Part shown: positions 37,920 through 45,870 of the stretch, piece by piece
How positions within the stretch are numbered: position 1 is the first letter of the stretch
Layout of the letters: every line of letters begins with the position of its first letter
NCBI GenBank assembly: GCA_026417655.1
Contig: JAOACS010000021.1
Location: 124,001 to 188,000, forward strand
Direction: 5' to 3'
From: Syntrophobacterales bacterium
GTDB taxonomy: Bacteria; Desulfobacterota; Syntrophobacteria; Syntrophobacterales; Thermodesulforhabdaceae
Length of the DNA: 64,000 nt
The notes under the pieces: generated by a model
The model's input: only the letters and a program-made list of their open reading frames with translations
What the model was told of the DNA's origin: nothing
The model's database searches: none
Made by a program: the position numbers and the translations under genes

Positions 37920-38330
37920 ATGATAAAGACGATAGCAATCTTTATTTTATGCGTAACAGTAACCTTTTCCCTCGTCTCATGTTATGCACCAGGTTATCCA
38001 ACTCAGCAACATTATGAATCTGCCACTTGGCTTGGGGTTGTGGGTGCAGGCATAGGAGCCCTGGTGGACAAAGACAACAGGTGGCGGGGAGCGGTAATTG
38101 GTGGAAGTCTTGGAGCCCTAACTGGCTATGGGCTTGCGGAGATCAATCAGCGAGCAGCGCAAGAGGCGGCTTATCGAAGGAATACCGTTACCTACTATAA
38201 TCAGCGAACTGGTGAATGGGTTCAGGCGGATCCTATGAGCTATGGACCAGGATACGCGGACGTTCGCATTCGAACAGGTTATGGCCAGCAAGTTCAAAAC
38301 GAGCGTTATGAGAGAGTTCCTCTCAGATAA
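37920..38330 (+). CDS. Glycine-zipper lipoprotein
   Basis: The 136-residue protein has a lipoprotein signal with lipobox LVSC (Cys21), then a glycine-zipper membrane hairpin (GVVGAGIGALVDKDNRWRGAVIGGSLGALTGYG, residues 39-71 with regular G-x-x-x-G spacing). The C-terminus is YY-, Arg- and Gln-rich. Resembles small outer-membrane lipoproteins of the YMGG/17-kDa type; function unknown. Its last 23 bases overlap the RlmI-like gene. Confidence 0.8.
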   Translation: MIKTIAIFILCVTVTFSLVSCYAPGYPTQQHYESATWLGVVGAGIGALVDKDNRWRGAVIGGSLGALTGYGLAEINQRAAQEAAYRRNTVTYYNQRTGEWVQADPMSYGPGYADVRIRTGYGQQVQNERYERVPLR

Positions 38331-39519
38331 GGCAAACCTTGAAGACTATCCTGTCTTAAGGCTTCAAAAAGGGCGGGAAAGGCGACTCCTCTACGGTTAT
38401 AGATGGGTTTTCAGTAACGAAGTTCTAGATCCAATAGGTGAATTCGAGCCGGGAAGCTGGGTCAAAGTAGTAAGTCATAAGGGAGATCACTTAGGGATTG
38501 GCTATGTCAATCCCCACTCCCTTATCGCCGTAAGGATTGTCTGTCCCCCCGGTAAGAAACCATCAAGACTATATTTCCGACGGCTCTTGGAACAGGCTTC
38601 CGAGATGCGAAAAAAGCTTTATACCGAATCAACCTGTTATCGGCTCTTTTACAGTGAGTCCGATGGTCTTCCTGGCCTTATTGTGGATAGATACGGTGAC
38701 GTACTAGTATATCAAATTACCACCCTTGGAGCGTCAAAACTTGAAGATCTCATAAGGGAGCTTCTCATAGAACTTTTTAGTCCCGTGGCGATTGTGGCAA
38801 GAAATGACACATCTGCAAGAATTATCGAGGGGCTTCCTCTTGAAAAAGCTGTTGTTTGGGGAGAACTTCCAGAAGAATTATGGGTCAAAATCGATGAACT
38901 TTTTTTCCTTGTTGATCCCCTGAATGGACAAAAAACAGGTCATTACCTTGATCAGCGTGAAAACCGTAAGGTTCTTAGAAAGTTTTCCTACGGATCCCGC
39001 ATGCTGGATCTCTTTTGCTACGATGGAGGATGGGGGCTTTCGGGGGCTCTCTACGGTGCAAAGGAGATAGTCTTTGTCGATCAATCCGATACAGCCCTCG
39101 ATAGAGCTAAGATCAATGCCATTCGGAATGGCTTGTTGCCCAGATGCACCTTTGTAGAGTCTGATGTTTTCGAGTTTCTTAAGGCTAGCGAAAGGAAAGA
39201 GTTTGATATTATCGTCTCAGACCCACCAGCATTCGTAAAAAACAAAAGGGCCTTACCCCAGGCGATAAAGGGTTATACGGATCTAAATAGACGAGCACTT
39301 CTTGCTATTCGAGATGGAGGTATCCTTGTAAGTTGTTCCTGTTCTCATCATGTCTCAATAGAACTTTTTGAAGAAATACTTCGAAAGGCAGCTCTAGCGA
39401 GTGGCAAAAAACTTCTTGTTCTAGAAACCAGAAGTCAATCACCTGATCATCCAATCCTAATCGCAATGCCAGAGACTCGTTACCTTAAGTGTTACGTAAC
39501 AAAGGTGCTCCCAAAGTAA
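38308..39519 (+). CDS. RlmI-like SAM-dependent rRNA methyltransferase
   Basis: Residues from MREFLSDKANLEDYP onward form a PUA domain (RRLLYGYRWVFSNEV near 30). A Rossmann methyltransferase follows: MLDLFCYDGGWGLSGALYGA with SAM-motif FCYDGG near 235, and the catalytic SDPPAFV motif near 310, matching C5-methylcytosine methyltransferases such as RlmI. The 3' cysteine pair CSCS follows the PPAF motif. The start is uncertain: the frame is open to 38242, and I favour ATG 38308, giving 403 residues. Overlap with the lipoprotein gene suggests coupled translation. Confidence 0.82.
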   Translation: MREFLSDKANLEDYPVLRLQKGRERRLLYGYRWVFSNEVLDPIGEFEPGSWVKVVSHKGDHLGIGYVNPHSLIAVRIVCPPGKKPSRLYFRRLLEQASEMRKKLYTESTCYRLFYSESDGLPGLIVDRYGDVLVYQITTLGASKLEDLIRELLIELFSPVAIVARNDTSARIIEGLPLEKAVVWGELPEELWVKIDELFFLVDPLNGQKTGHYLDQRENRKVLRKFSYGSRMLDLFCYDGGWGLSGALYGAKEIVFVDQSDTALDRAKINAIRNGLLPRCTFVESDVFEFLKASERKEFDIIVSDPPAFVKNKRALPQAIKGYTDLNRRALLAIRDGGILVSCSCSHHVSIELFEEILRKAALASGKKLLVLETRSQSPDHPILIAMPETRYLKCYVTKVLPK

Positions 39520-39546
39520 AATCCTAGGGCTCATGTCACGGAAGGA

Positions 39547-39596
39547 TAAAAAAACCGAAGGGAAATATTTTAATTATCCAGAGCTGTCCCTTCGGT
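39547..39596 (-). terminator. Rho-independent terminator of the LeuA-like gene
   Basis: ACCGAAGGGA (39554-39563) pairs with TCCCTTCGGT (39587-39596). On the minus strand the stem is followed by TTTTTTTA. The 23-base loop is long but the U tract is good. Confidence 0.8.
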
Positions 39597-39615
39597 TACT
39601 AATCACAAACGGAAT

Positions 39616-41178
39616 TTAAAGCTTTACTGTCCAACTCTCATCTTCACTCATCTCTGAAATCTCATGTCTTCCACGATAAAATTCCAGTTTGTTTAGAGCA
39701 TCAATGAGAGCAAGAGCGCTTGCCATTACAATATCCGTATTTACAGCCCTACCGTCCACAATGGCATCGTCTTCCTGAAGTCTCAAAAGAACCTGTCCCT
39801 GAGCATCAGTCCCCATAGTGGCCGCATTAACTTCGTAGCGAATCAATTTAGGAAAGCGTTTAACCATCCGGAATATGGTCTTAAAGGTCGCATCTACAGG
39901 TCCCTGTCCAAAACCTGCATCCTGAATCACCTGGCCGTCAATTTCAAGTTGAACCGTAGCATGGGGCACCGGGATGGAGCCTGCGGAAACATTAAGATAT
40001 AACAACTTGTATCGTTGAGGCACCTGGGAAAGGGTTTGGTGAACAATCACCTCGAGATCTTCATTAAAGAGATAGTCTTTCTTCTTAGCCACATCAAGGA
40101 ACAGGGCATAGGCTTTTTGGCGAGTTTCATCATCGAGCACATAACCGAGAGACTCAAGCCGTTTGCTGAATTTTTCAAACTCCGTATCACGATCGAGGGG
40201 CTCCTCTAGTCTTGGAATGCCAACCTTTTCTGAGCTGATAACAGCAAAGGGGGGTTTCTCTGTCGCATCACCTAACTGAGGTGTCGATAGGTCGCAGGTA
40301 AAAGCATTTGAGCCAACCAGGGGCTTTAGGGCGCTCATGGAAATTCCGGTGTAACGCTCAACTATCTTGCTAAGAGGATACAGCTTGTTAAGAGCGACTG
40401 TAGTTGACAATCCATATTCTGCTCCGTAAAGATCGATAAGAACAGAAAGCTCCTCAAGGGGTGCATTACCTGCCCTTTCCCCCAAACCGTTTACAGTGCA
40501 ATGAGCCTGATCAGCGCCGGCCCTTAGAGCGGCAAAGGAATTTGCGGTAGCCAATCCTAAATCATTATGACAGTGGATACTTATGCGGAGGCTATCACCA
40601 AAGTGTTTCTTTAGCAATAAAATGAGTTCCTCCACTTTCCACGGAGTGGCGCAACCGACGGTGTCAGCGTAGTTAACAATGTAGGTGCCAGAAGAGAGAA
40701 CCCTCTCCGTCATAGTTAAGATATCATCTAAACTAGCTCTGAAGGCATCTACAAGTGAAAACTCTACCTCCGATGCGACATCGGAAGCTCTTTTTATAGC
40801 CTCCTGAGCAATACGGAGAGAATCATTAAAAGACTTTTTCAAAAAATGATCTCGATACATGGGAGAGACGGGCAAAAAGGTGTGGACTCGACCCCTAGAG
40901 CCTCTAGAGAGCACATCCTTTGCGACGGTAAAATCTTCAGGATTGGTAGCCCTTGCAAGAAGGCAGAAAATAACAGGTTCTTCAACGGCCTCAATGATAG
41001 CACAGGAGGTTTTATATTGGTCCTCCGATGCAGCAGGAAATCCTACTTCCAGAACCGTTACACCGGTGCTGGCAAGTTGCCTAGCGATATGCACTCTTTC
41101 TTCTATGGTAAGGTGAATCCCCGCAATCTTGAGACCGTCTCGTAAGGTAGTGTCAAAAATTGAAATGTTGCGTGCCAT
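39616..41178 (-). CDS. LeuA-family alpha-isopropylmalate/citramalate synthase-like protein
   Basis: The enzyme condenses acetyl-CoA with a 2-oxo acid. The N-terminal HMGL-like TIM barrel holds FDTTLRDG (residues 8-15), metal-binding HCHNDLGLA near 199 and NGLGERAGNAPLEEL near 227. The C-terminal part is a LeuA dimerisation/regulatory domain (about 385-510, YLNVSAGS and FGQGPVDATF). The usual motif with the second conserved histidine (GIHQDG-like) is replaced by AFTCDLSTPQLGD near 297. The substrate (2-oxoisovalerate, pyruvate or another) therefore stays open. The gene begins after a structured leader and ends at a terminator, so it is single. Confidence 0.82.
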   Translation of the reverse strand: MARNISIFDTTLRDGLKIAGIHLTIEERVHIARQLASTGVTVLEVGFPAASEDQYKTSCAIIEAVEEPVIFCLLARATNPEDFTVAKDVLSRGSRGRVHTFLPVSPMYRDHFLKKSFNDSLRIAQEAIKRASDVASEVEFSLVDAFRASLDDILTMTERVLSSGTYIVNYADTVGCATPWKVEELILLLKKHFGDSLRISIHCHNDLGLATANSFAALRAGADQAHCTVNGLGERAGNAPLEELSVLIDLYGAEYGLSTTVALNKLYPLSKIVERYTGISMSALKPLVGSNAFTCDLSTPQLGDATEKPPFAVISSEKVGIPRLEEPLDRDTEFEKFSKRLESLGYVLDDETRQKAYALFLDVAKKKDYLFNEDLEVIVHQTLSQVPQRYKLLYLNVSAGSIPVPHATVQLEIDGQVIQDAGFGQGPVDATFKTIFRMVKRFPKLIRYEVNAATMGTDAQGQVLLRLQEDDAIVDGRAVNTDIVMASALALIDALNKLEFYRGRHEISEMSEDESWTVKL

Positions 41179-41235
41179 AACATTCCCCCTTCGGTAGCAT
41201 CCTATTTAATACCTCTTGATTTGCTAAGAAAGGCT

Positions 41236-41301
41236 AGAGGAACGCATTCCTAATGCGTCCAGACGCCCCATACTTTCAGTTGGCTGAGAAGCCAACCCTC
41301 T
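41236..41301 (-). ncRNA. Candidate structured leader RNA before the LeuA-like gene
   Basis: On the minus strand three helices can form. A closing stem AGAGG/CCTCT (plus coordinates 41236-41240 with 41297-41301) encloses GTTGGCT/AGCCAAC (41279-41285 with 41290-41296, GAGA loop) and ACGCATT/AATGCGT (41242-41248 with 41252-41258). A 20-base unpaired segment lies between the inner stems. It ends 58 bases before the start of the gene. I do not recognise a known riboswitch class. Confidence 0.4.
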
Positions 41302-41323
41302 CGGATCGAATCCATAGACCCCA

Positions 41324-42286
41324 TCAATAAATGTCAATATCACCCATGGTGTAAAAAAAACAACTGGAAAGAATCTCCAGAGGGGGAAGGAAGGGGACGG
41401 AATCATTCACAACTATTGCAAGATCTATAGGTGTCGGATAATAGGCCCTCTTCAGGTCAAGAAACTCCTTCCTCAAAAAACCTGGCACCCACAGTATAGC
41501 CTCATGAATGGCAAGCTCCCTTAAAAAGCAGGAAAAAACCTCTCTCATAGAAAAAGGTGGTAGGAGATAATCTACGATCCTAGGAGGGCTACTGTCTCTG
41601 GTCTCTAGGATAATCCATCCTATAGGTTTCCATAGGCGCTTCACAAGATAAAAGTCGTAAGAAAACCACGGATGAGATAGATAACGCCATTTTAAAAAGG
41701 TGCTATCTCTTGTAATAAGCACAGGATAGTATTTTCTTGATCTAGCCCAAAGTGAATCCATAACATCTTCTGAGAAATTAGGACTAAGTTTTTCAAAAGA
41801 AATGAGCCTAAGCCACCTGGGAAAGGCCCTTTGATCCAATCTCCCAATGGAAACATCCTCTATAGAACCCAAAAGACCTAACCAACCATACTTTTGACCT
41901 ATTTTAGATGATACGGGACCAGGGAAAACGTAAGGGAAGAATACTGGATGGTGATTGCAAATGAACCTAAGTAACATATGAATCATGGCAGTAAGAATGT
42001 TCTGTCCCCGCCATGAAGGGTGAACCATCGCATCTACAAACTGAAAAAAGGGTATCCTCTCTCCCGCAAAAAAACCTTCTAAAGGTATCGCTGCCACATG
42101 GGAAATAACATTATTCCTTTCATCCTCTACCTGTACCCCATATAGCCTTCCAAAAAGTCCTTCCCGATACTTCCATTCAAAATCAGAAGGTTTGGCCGAC
42201 TTAGAAAAAACCTCATTGAACAGAGAGGCTGTAGCTTCAAAGCGAGACGAATCGAGAAAGCGAAAAGATCCTTCTTTCAAATTCAC
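41324..42286 (-). CDS. GNAT-type N-acetyltransferase
   Basis: This 320-residue protein has an acetyl-CoA-binding region like GNAT enzymes: FFQFVDAMVHPSWRGQNILTAMIHMLLR near 88-115, with the HPSWRGQ pyrophosphate loop. The long C-terminal part resembles a second, degenerate GNAT repeat. The start is GTG 42286, overlapping the AhbD stop (GTGA), so the genes are coupled. The substrate is unknown; the pairing with a heme enzyme is not readily explained. Confidence 0.75.
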   Translation of the reverse strand: MNLKEGSFRFLDSSRFEATASLFNEVFSKSAKPSDFEWKYREGLFGRLYGVQVEDERNNVISHVAAIPLEGFFAGERIPFFQFVDAMVHPSWRGQNILTAMIHMLLRFICNHHPVFFPYVFPGPVSSKIGQKYGWLGLLGSIEDVSIGRLDQRAFPRWLRLISFEKLSPNFSEDVMDSLWARSRKYYPVLITRDSTFLKWRYLSHPWFSYDFYLVKRLWKPIGWIILETRDSSPPRIVDYLLPPFSMREVFSCFLRELAIHEAILWVPGFLRKEFLDLKRAYYPTPIDLAIVVNDSVPFLPPLEILSSCFFYTMGDIDIY

Positions 42287-43365
42287 AGACTATTGTCCCC
42301 CCTTTTCCTAAGACTTGAGGGAATATAACTACAGAGTGGTTCTTCCGCCATAAAATTTCCCGTCGCCTCATAGGCCCTTGCCCGACATCCACCACATACC
42401 CTTATATATTCACACTTTCCGCATTTTCCTTCGTAAGCAGAAAAATCTCTTAACCTTCGAAAAACATCTGAGTTCTCCCATATTTCCCCGAAGGGTTTCT
42501 CACGGACATTTCCACAGGAAACCTCCAGATATCCACAGGGCTGAACATCTCCCAAATGGGAGATGAAACAAAAACCAGTTCCTGCGAGGCAACCCCTCGT
42601 CATAGCATCAAGTCCATAAGTTTCTACCGTCACCTTTTCCCCTCTTTCTCGAGCCCTTTCCCTAAGAATACGGTAATAGTGGGGAGCACAGGTTGCCTTT
42701 AGTTGAAGAGGACTTTTTCCCCGCTGGTCATAAAACCAGTGGAGAATGTTCTCATAAACCTCCGGCAAAAGCTCCTCACCTGCCATGTCACGTCCTCTTC
42801 CTGTAGGAACGAGAAGGAAGATGTGATGGGCAACTGCACCAAGTTTTATCGCTAAAGCATGAATTTTCGGTAGCTCTTCATAGTTTGAGCTGGTAATGGT
42901 TGTATTTATTTGAAATGGAATACCGGCGCTCTTAAGAATCTCAATCCCTTTAAGGGCACCCTCAAAGGCTCCCGGCATTTGACGAAAACGGTCATGATTT
43001 TCCGCACTAGAACCATCAAGACTTATACTGACTCTCTGGATACCCGATCTTTTCATATCCTTTGCAATCTCAGGATCTACTAATGTTCCATTAGTTGCCA
43101 TTGTGACCCTACACCCTTTTTGACTACTATAATGAGCTATTTCGAAGATATCTTTCCTCAATAGGGGTTCTCCACCGGTGAGAATTAAAATAGGTTTCCA
43201 TACCAGCCCAATATTGTCAATAAGCCCTATAGCCTCCTCAGTTGAAAGCTCCCCCGAATAGGGTGCATTAATAGAGGCTGCCCTGCAGTGGATACATGAA
43301 AGGTTGCAGGTTCGCGTAACTTCCCAGGCGATAAGACGAGGAGTAGCCATGTGATTATGATCCAT
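42283..43365 (-). CDS. ahbD: Heme b synthase AhbD-like radical SAM/SPASM protein
   Basis: AhbD decarboxylates two propionates of iron-coproporphyrin III to form heme b in the siroheme-dependent route. The 360-residue protein has the radical-SAM cysteines CNLSCIHC (Cys20, 24, 27) and a C-terminal SPASM region (CGKCEYIRVCGGCRARAYEATG) followed by EEPLC. Sequence blocks such as IFLLVPTGRGRDM and LKATCAPHYYRILRERA match AhbD. The related d1 heme protein NirJ is a possible alternative, but no nitrite-reductase genes are near. ATG 43365 has GGAAGG upstream. Confidence 0.85.
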   Translation of the reverse strand: MDHNHMATPRLIAWEVTRTCNLSCIHCRAASINAPYSGELSTEEAIGLIDNIGLVWKPILILTGGEPLLRKDIFEIAHYSSQKGCRVTMATNGTLVDPEIAKDMKRSGIQRVSISLDGSSAENHDRFRQMPGAFEGALKGIEILKSAGIPFQINTTITSSNYEELPKIHALAIKLGAVAHHIFLLVPTGRGRDMAGEELLPEVYENILHWFYDQRGKSPLQLKATCAPHYYRILRERARERGEKVTVETYGLDAMTRGCLAGTGFCFISHLGDVQPCGYLEVSCGNVREKPFGEIWENSDVFRRLRDFSAYEGKCGKCEYIRVCGGCRARAYEATGNFMAEEPLCSYIPSSLRKRGDNSL

Positions 43366-43698
43366 CTTTTACCTTCCCTCTAGTAATGTCTCCGAAGAAT
43401 GTGTAGCAACACTACACTTCTAGCCGAGGATGGGCAAGACATTCTTAAATAGGATCTCTATTTTTGCGATACCTACGCAAACCACTCTATCGACCCCTCT
43501 CTGGTAAAAAACTTTGCAAAACTATCCTCCTCAGGAAAGGCTCTACAAAAAAACACCGCATTATAAACCCTTCCAGGTCCCGGTCTAACTAACATCATCA
43601 TTTTCTTCAATACCAAGAAAAGATCGTCTATTATACAGGTTATGGACGGTTACCACAGGTAGCATAGGATTTTTTCGCAACACTTAACGAGTTGAGAT
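43366..43698. other. 333-base gap with one tiny possible ORF
   Basis: Between AhbD and the glycosyltransferase-cupin gene I see no sizeable gene. On the minus strand a 42-codon frame (43473-43601, starting at three consecutive ATGs, preceded by GAAGAAA only) has protein-like sequence such as VRPGPGRVYNAVFFC. It lacks a good ribosome site. The remainder carries a short hairpin, TGTAG/CTACA, near 43400. Presumably the AhbD promoter lies here. Confidence 0.5.
43473..43601 (-). CDS. Possible very small protein (42 aa)
   Basis: The frame runs from ATG 43601 to TAG 43473-43475 and encodes MMMLVRPGPGRVYNAVFFCR followed by AFPEED. The open frame continues 16 codons upstream without a start codon of standard type. 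Composition is protein-like, but a weak ribosome site and the small size leave it doubtful. It could be a decayed gene end. Confidence 0.25.
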   Translation of the reverse strand: MMMLVRPGPGRVYNAVFFCRAFPEEDSFAKFFTREGSIEWFA

Positions 43699-45051
43699 TT
43701 AGACTCTGCCATAATCGTCTTCCGCCCTCTCTATGTCATCTTCCCCAAAGTAATCACCGGTTTGGACCTCAATAAATGTAAGATTCCATGGGCCAGCGTT
43801 TTTGATTCTATGCCATGAGCCGACGGGGATATCTATAGCATTGCCGGTCTCTAGTTCATACTCCCTTCCATCTAAAGTAACTACGGCTTTTCCGCTAACA
43901 ACATACCAGTGCTCTGCCCTCCTAAAATGTCTTTGATAGCTAAGGCGCTTCCCTGGATATACAGTAATACGTTTTACCTTATGATCCTCCTTATCAGAAA
44001 GAATCTCGTAAAAACCCCAGGGTCTGTGGTCTTCTCTTTTTCTCTCCTTAAGGATTTTCTCATAAACCTTTAAATACTCTTCCACCATTCGGTCTGAACT
44101 AAATCGTTCCTCTACCCACTTCCTGCAAAGCTTTCTGTCAAGATCTTTTACCTCCTTTACACAATCGAGCATCTCCTTAAGGGAGGAACAGAGAAAGCCC
44201 GTAACGCCATGTCTTATAAGCTCAGGCATGCTACCTCTTCTTATGGCTACAACAGGTGTCCCACAGGCCATCGATTCTACGACTGAAAGCCCAAAGGGTT
44301 CATCGAAATTTATGGGATTAAGAAGGGCATAGGCATTTCCTAATAGCTGATCACGGCGTTCAGGTCCTACACTTCCAATGTATTCGATTTGATGACCATC
44401 AATGAAGGGTTCAATCTCTTCTCTAAAATACCGTCGATCCTGTATGATACCAGCGATGATAAGTTTCATTCCGAGCTTTTGGGCTATTTCTATACACTCT
44501 TTTGTGCCCTTTTCCTGATGAATCCGCCCGAAGAAAAGAAGATAGTTTCCGTGCTTATCACGGAAAGTAAAACGATCTAGATCAATCCCATGATGTATAG
44601 TGGCAATATAGTCTAGCTCTGGTCTTTTATCGGCTTCACTTATGGCAACATAGTAGCATTTACCATTGTATTTTTTGTAAACGGGAAGAATCGCCTGGGA
44701 AGAAAAACCGTAAATGGTAGTAAGAAGGGGAGTTGAGGTCATAGCTGAATAGGTAAGGGGTAAAAAATCGAAGTGGTTATGGATAAGGTCAAATTCATCT
44801 CCTCGCTCGAAAACTTTAGAAATATGAAGACATCCCCATACCTTAGGATCTATAGACGGATCTTCCTCATAACCCCTAGGACACACCCCCTCTAATTTGG
44901 CACTAGTTTCAGAATCGAGAGTTGCAAAAAGAGTAACATCCATGCCGCGCTTTATTAACCCTTCGGTAAGGGTCGAGACTACTGACTCCCATGGTCCATA
45001 GTGCCTTGGAGGGGTTCGCCATGCGATCGGGGAAAGCATCGCAATCTTCAT
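43699..45051 (-). CDS. GT4 glycosyltransferase fused to mannose-6-phosphate isomerase-type cupin
   Basis: Residues 1-340 are a GT-B family 4 glycosyltransferase. They contain the N-terminal Gly/Trp-rich start, FGRIHQEKGTKECIEIA near 190, and the C-terminal donor-binding EPFGLSVVESMACGTPVVA near 262-280. Residues about 350-450 are a type-II phosphomannose-isomerase-like cupin (RPWGFYEIL, ITVYPGKRLSYQRHFRRAEHWYVVSG, DIPVGSWHRI). The fusion suggests that it makes a mannose- or fructose-type sugar link, but not the acceptor. ATG 45051 is chosen, with GGAG upstream; a GTG lies at 45060. Confidence 0.86.
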   Translation of the reverse strand: MKIAMLSPIAWRTPPRHYGPWESVVSTLTEGLIKRGMDVTLFATLDSETSAKLEGVCPRGYEEDPSIDPKVWGCLHISKVFERGDEFDLIHNHFDFLPLTYSAMTSTPLLTTIYGFSSQAILPVYKKYNGKCYYVAISEADKRPELDYIATIHHGIDLDRFTFRDKHGNYLLFFGRIHQEKGTKECIEIAQKLGMKLIIAGIIQDRRYFREEIEPFIDGHQIEYIGSVGPERRDQLLGNAYALLNPINFDEPFGLSVVESMACGTPVVAIRRGSMPELIRHGVTGFLCSSLKEMLDCVKEVKDLDRKLCRKWVEERFSSDRMVEEYLKVYEKILKERKREDHRPWGFYEILSDKEDHKVKRITVYPGKRLSYQRHFRRAEHWYVVSGKAVVTLDGREYELETGNAIDIPVGSWHRIKNAGPWNLTFIEVQTGDYFGEDDIERAEDDYGRV

Positions 45052-45102
45052 AATCCTCACTCTCCTTTTTGTAAGTCCTCTATAAGGTTTAGAATTTACA
45101 TC

Positions 45103-45114
45103 TCCTAATTAGGA
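45103..45114. promoter_or_regulatory. Perfect 12-base palindrome upstream of glycosyltransferase gene
   Basis: TCCTAATTAGGA is symmetric and lies 52 bases before the glycosyltransferase-cupin start. It could be a regulator-binding site, but no regulator is adjacent and palindromes of this length can occur by chance. Confidence 0.25.
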
Positions 45115-45188
45115 TTCATCATCTCTTGATAAAGGACAATATCTTTTTTCTCGCTTAAGAACGTCCCCACCTTCCACCCTTCGTAATC

Positions 45189-45218
45189 GGCTCTACGAGG
45201 TATATCCCTCATAGAGCC
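45189..45218 (-). terminator. Hairpin after the small 45234-45488 gene
   Basis: GGCTCTA pairs with TAGAGCC, then GAGG with CCTC after one mismatch. The stem is strong but no U tract follows on either strand, so termination efficiency is uncertain. Confidence 0.45.
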
Positions 45219-45233
45219 GGCAGCTAAAAGATC

Positions 45234-45488
45234 CTATTCCTGATCTGTCCTAGCTTTGATCTTATGATGAGTCTCTTCTCCCAGGGCATTAAGAAGATCT
45301 AGAAGTTCCTGATCTCCATCTCCTATTCCCCTTCCCATCATCATAGTACTTGTATAAAATGATTTACCATATCCCATAAAATTCCTAGAAAGCTCCCTCT
45401 CCTCATCGAAAGCATGGAACAAAAATCGAAGGAAGGTGTAATAAAGGCTGGTTAGAAGTTCTTGATCTATCTCTATATCTACCCCCAT
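45234..45488 (-). CDS. Small hypothetical acidic protein
   Basis: This 84-residue protein (MGVDIEIDQELLTSLYYTFL start) has a Met- and Gly-rich middle and a charged helical C-terminus with no recognised domain. The bases before ATG 45488 contain no clear ribosome site. The frame is longer than chance but unsupported by neighbours; a hairpin follows its stop. Function unknown. Confidence 0.5.
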   Translation of the reverse strand: MGVDIEIDQELLTSLYYTFLRFLFHAFDEERELSRNFMGYGKSFYTSTMMMGRGIGDGDQELLDLLNALGEETHHKIKARTDQE

Positions 45489-45658
45489 TGTTAAAATAAC
45501 GGTAATGAGAGCTCTATCATTTTCGTCTGCGAAAGGTTTATTCTCAATCCTCTTTGACCTCTACGAACACTTACGGGTAACCTTTAAGATCTTGTAAGCT
45601 CTCCTTCTTAGCCATCAAAAGAGTTAATTGTTTTCTCCCAAATCGAACTAATATGTAA

Positions 45659-45850
45659 AGTGTTAAATATGGGCATACGAATTTACACATCCTGTATGAA
45701 AACGATCCCCTACTTGACTTTCCAGTTGAAGCTTTTAAGAAAAATACTGGTGTTACGGTATGGGAAAATACCGCCTGCTGGAGCTTCCCATACCTAAGAG
45801 TGGCGGGAAAGAAATACTCCAGCCCAAACTGTATTGACCAGTTTGGTTGA
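45659..45850 (+). pseudogene. 3' remnant of an unrecognised protein gene
   Basis: Frame 2 from 45659 has no usual start codon but encodes protein-like text, HTNLHILYENDPLLDFPVEA then FKKNTGVTVWENTACWSFP, ending TGA 45848-45850, 20 bases before the radical-SAM ATG. The upstream stop at 45656-45658 and lack of a start suggest a 5'-truncated gene or a frameshift. I do not recognise the family. The minus-strand frame over the same bases looks less protein-like. Confidence 0.4.
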
Positions 45851-45870
45851 ACGGTCGAAGGGGAAAGGAA

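Noticed and set aside
41185-41205. Glycine-riboswitch-like CCGAAGGGGG near the LeuA-like start
   Set aside because: The match is only the short ACCGAAGGGG core, and the purine run is simply the ribosome binding site; the aptamer helices are missing.
41224-41406. 60-codon minus-strand frame between the GNAT and LeuA-like genes
   Set aside because: It overlaps the GNAT 3' end in another frame and would cover the hairpins; the composition is not protein-like.
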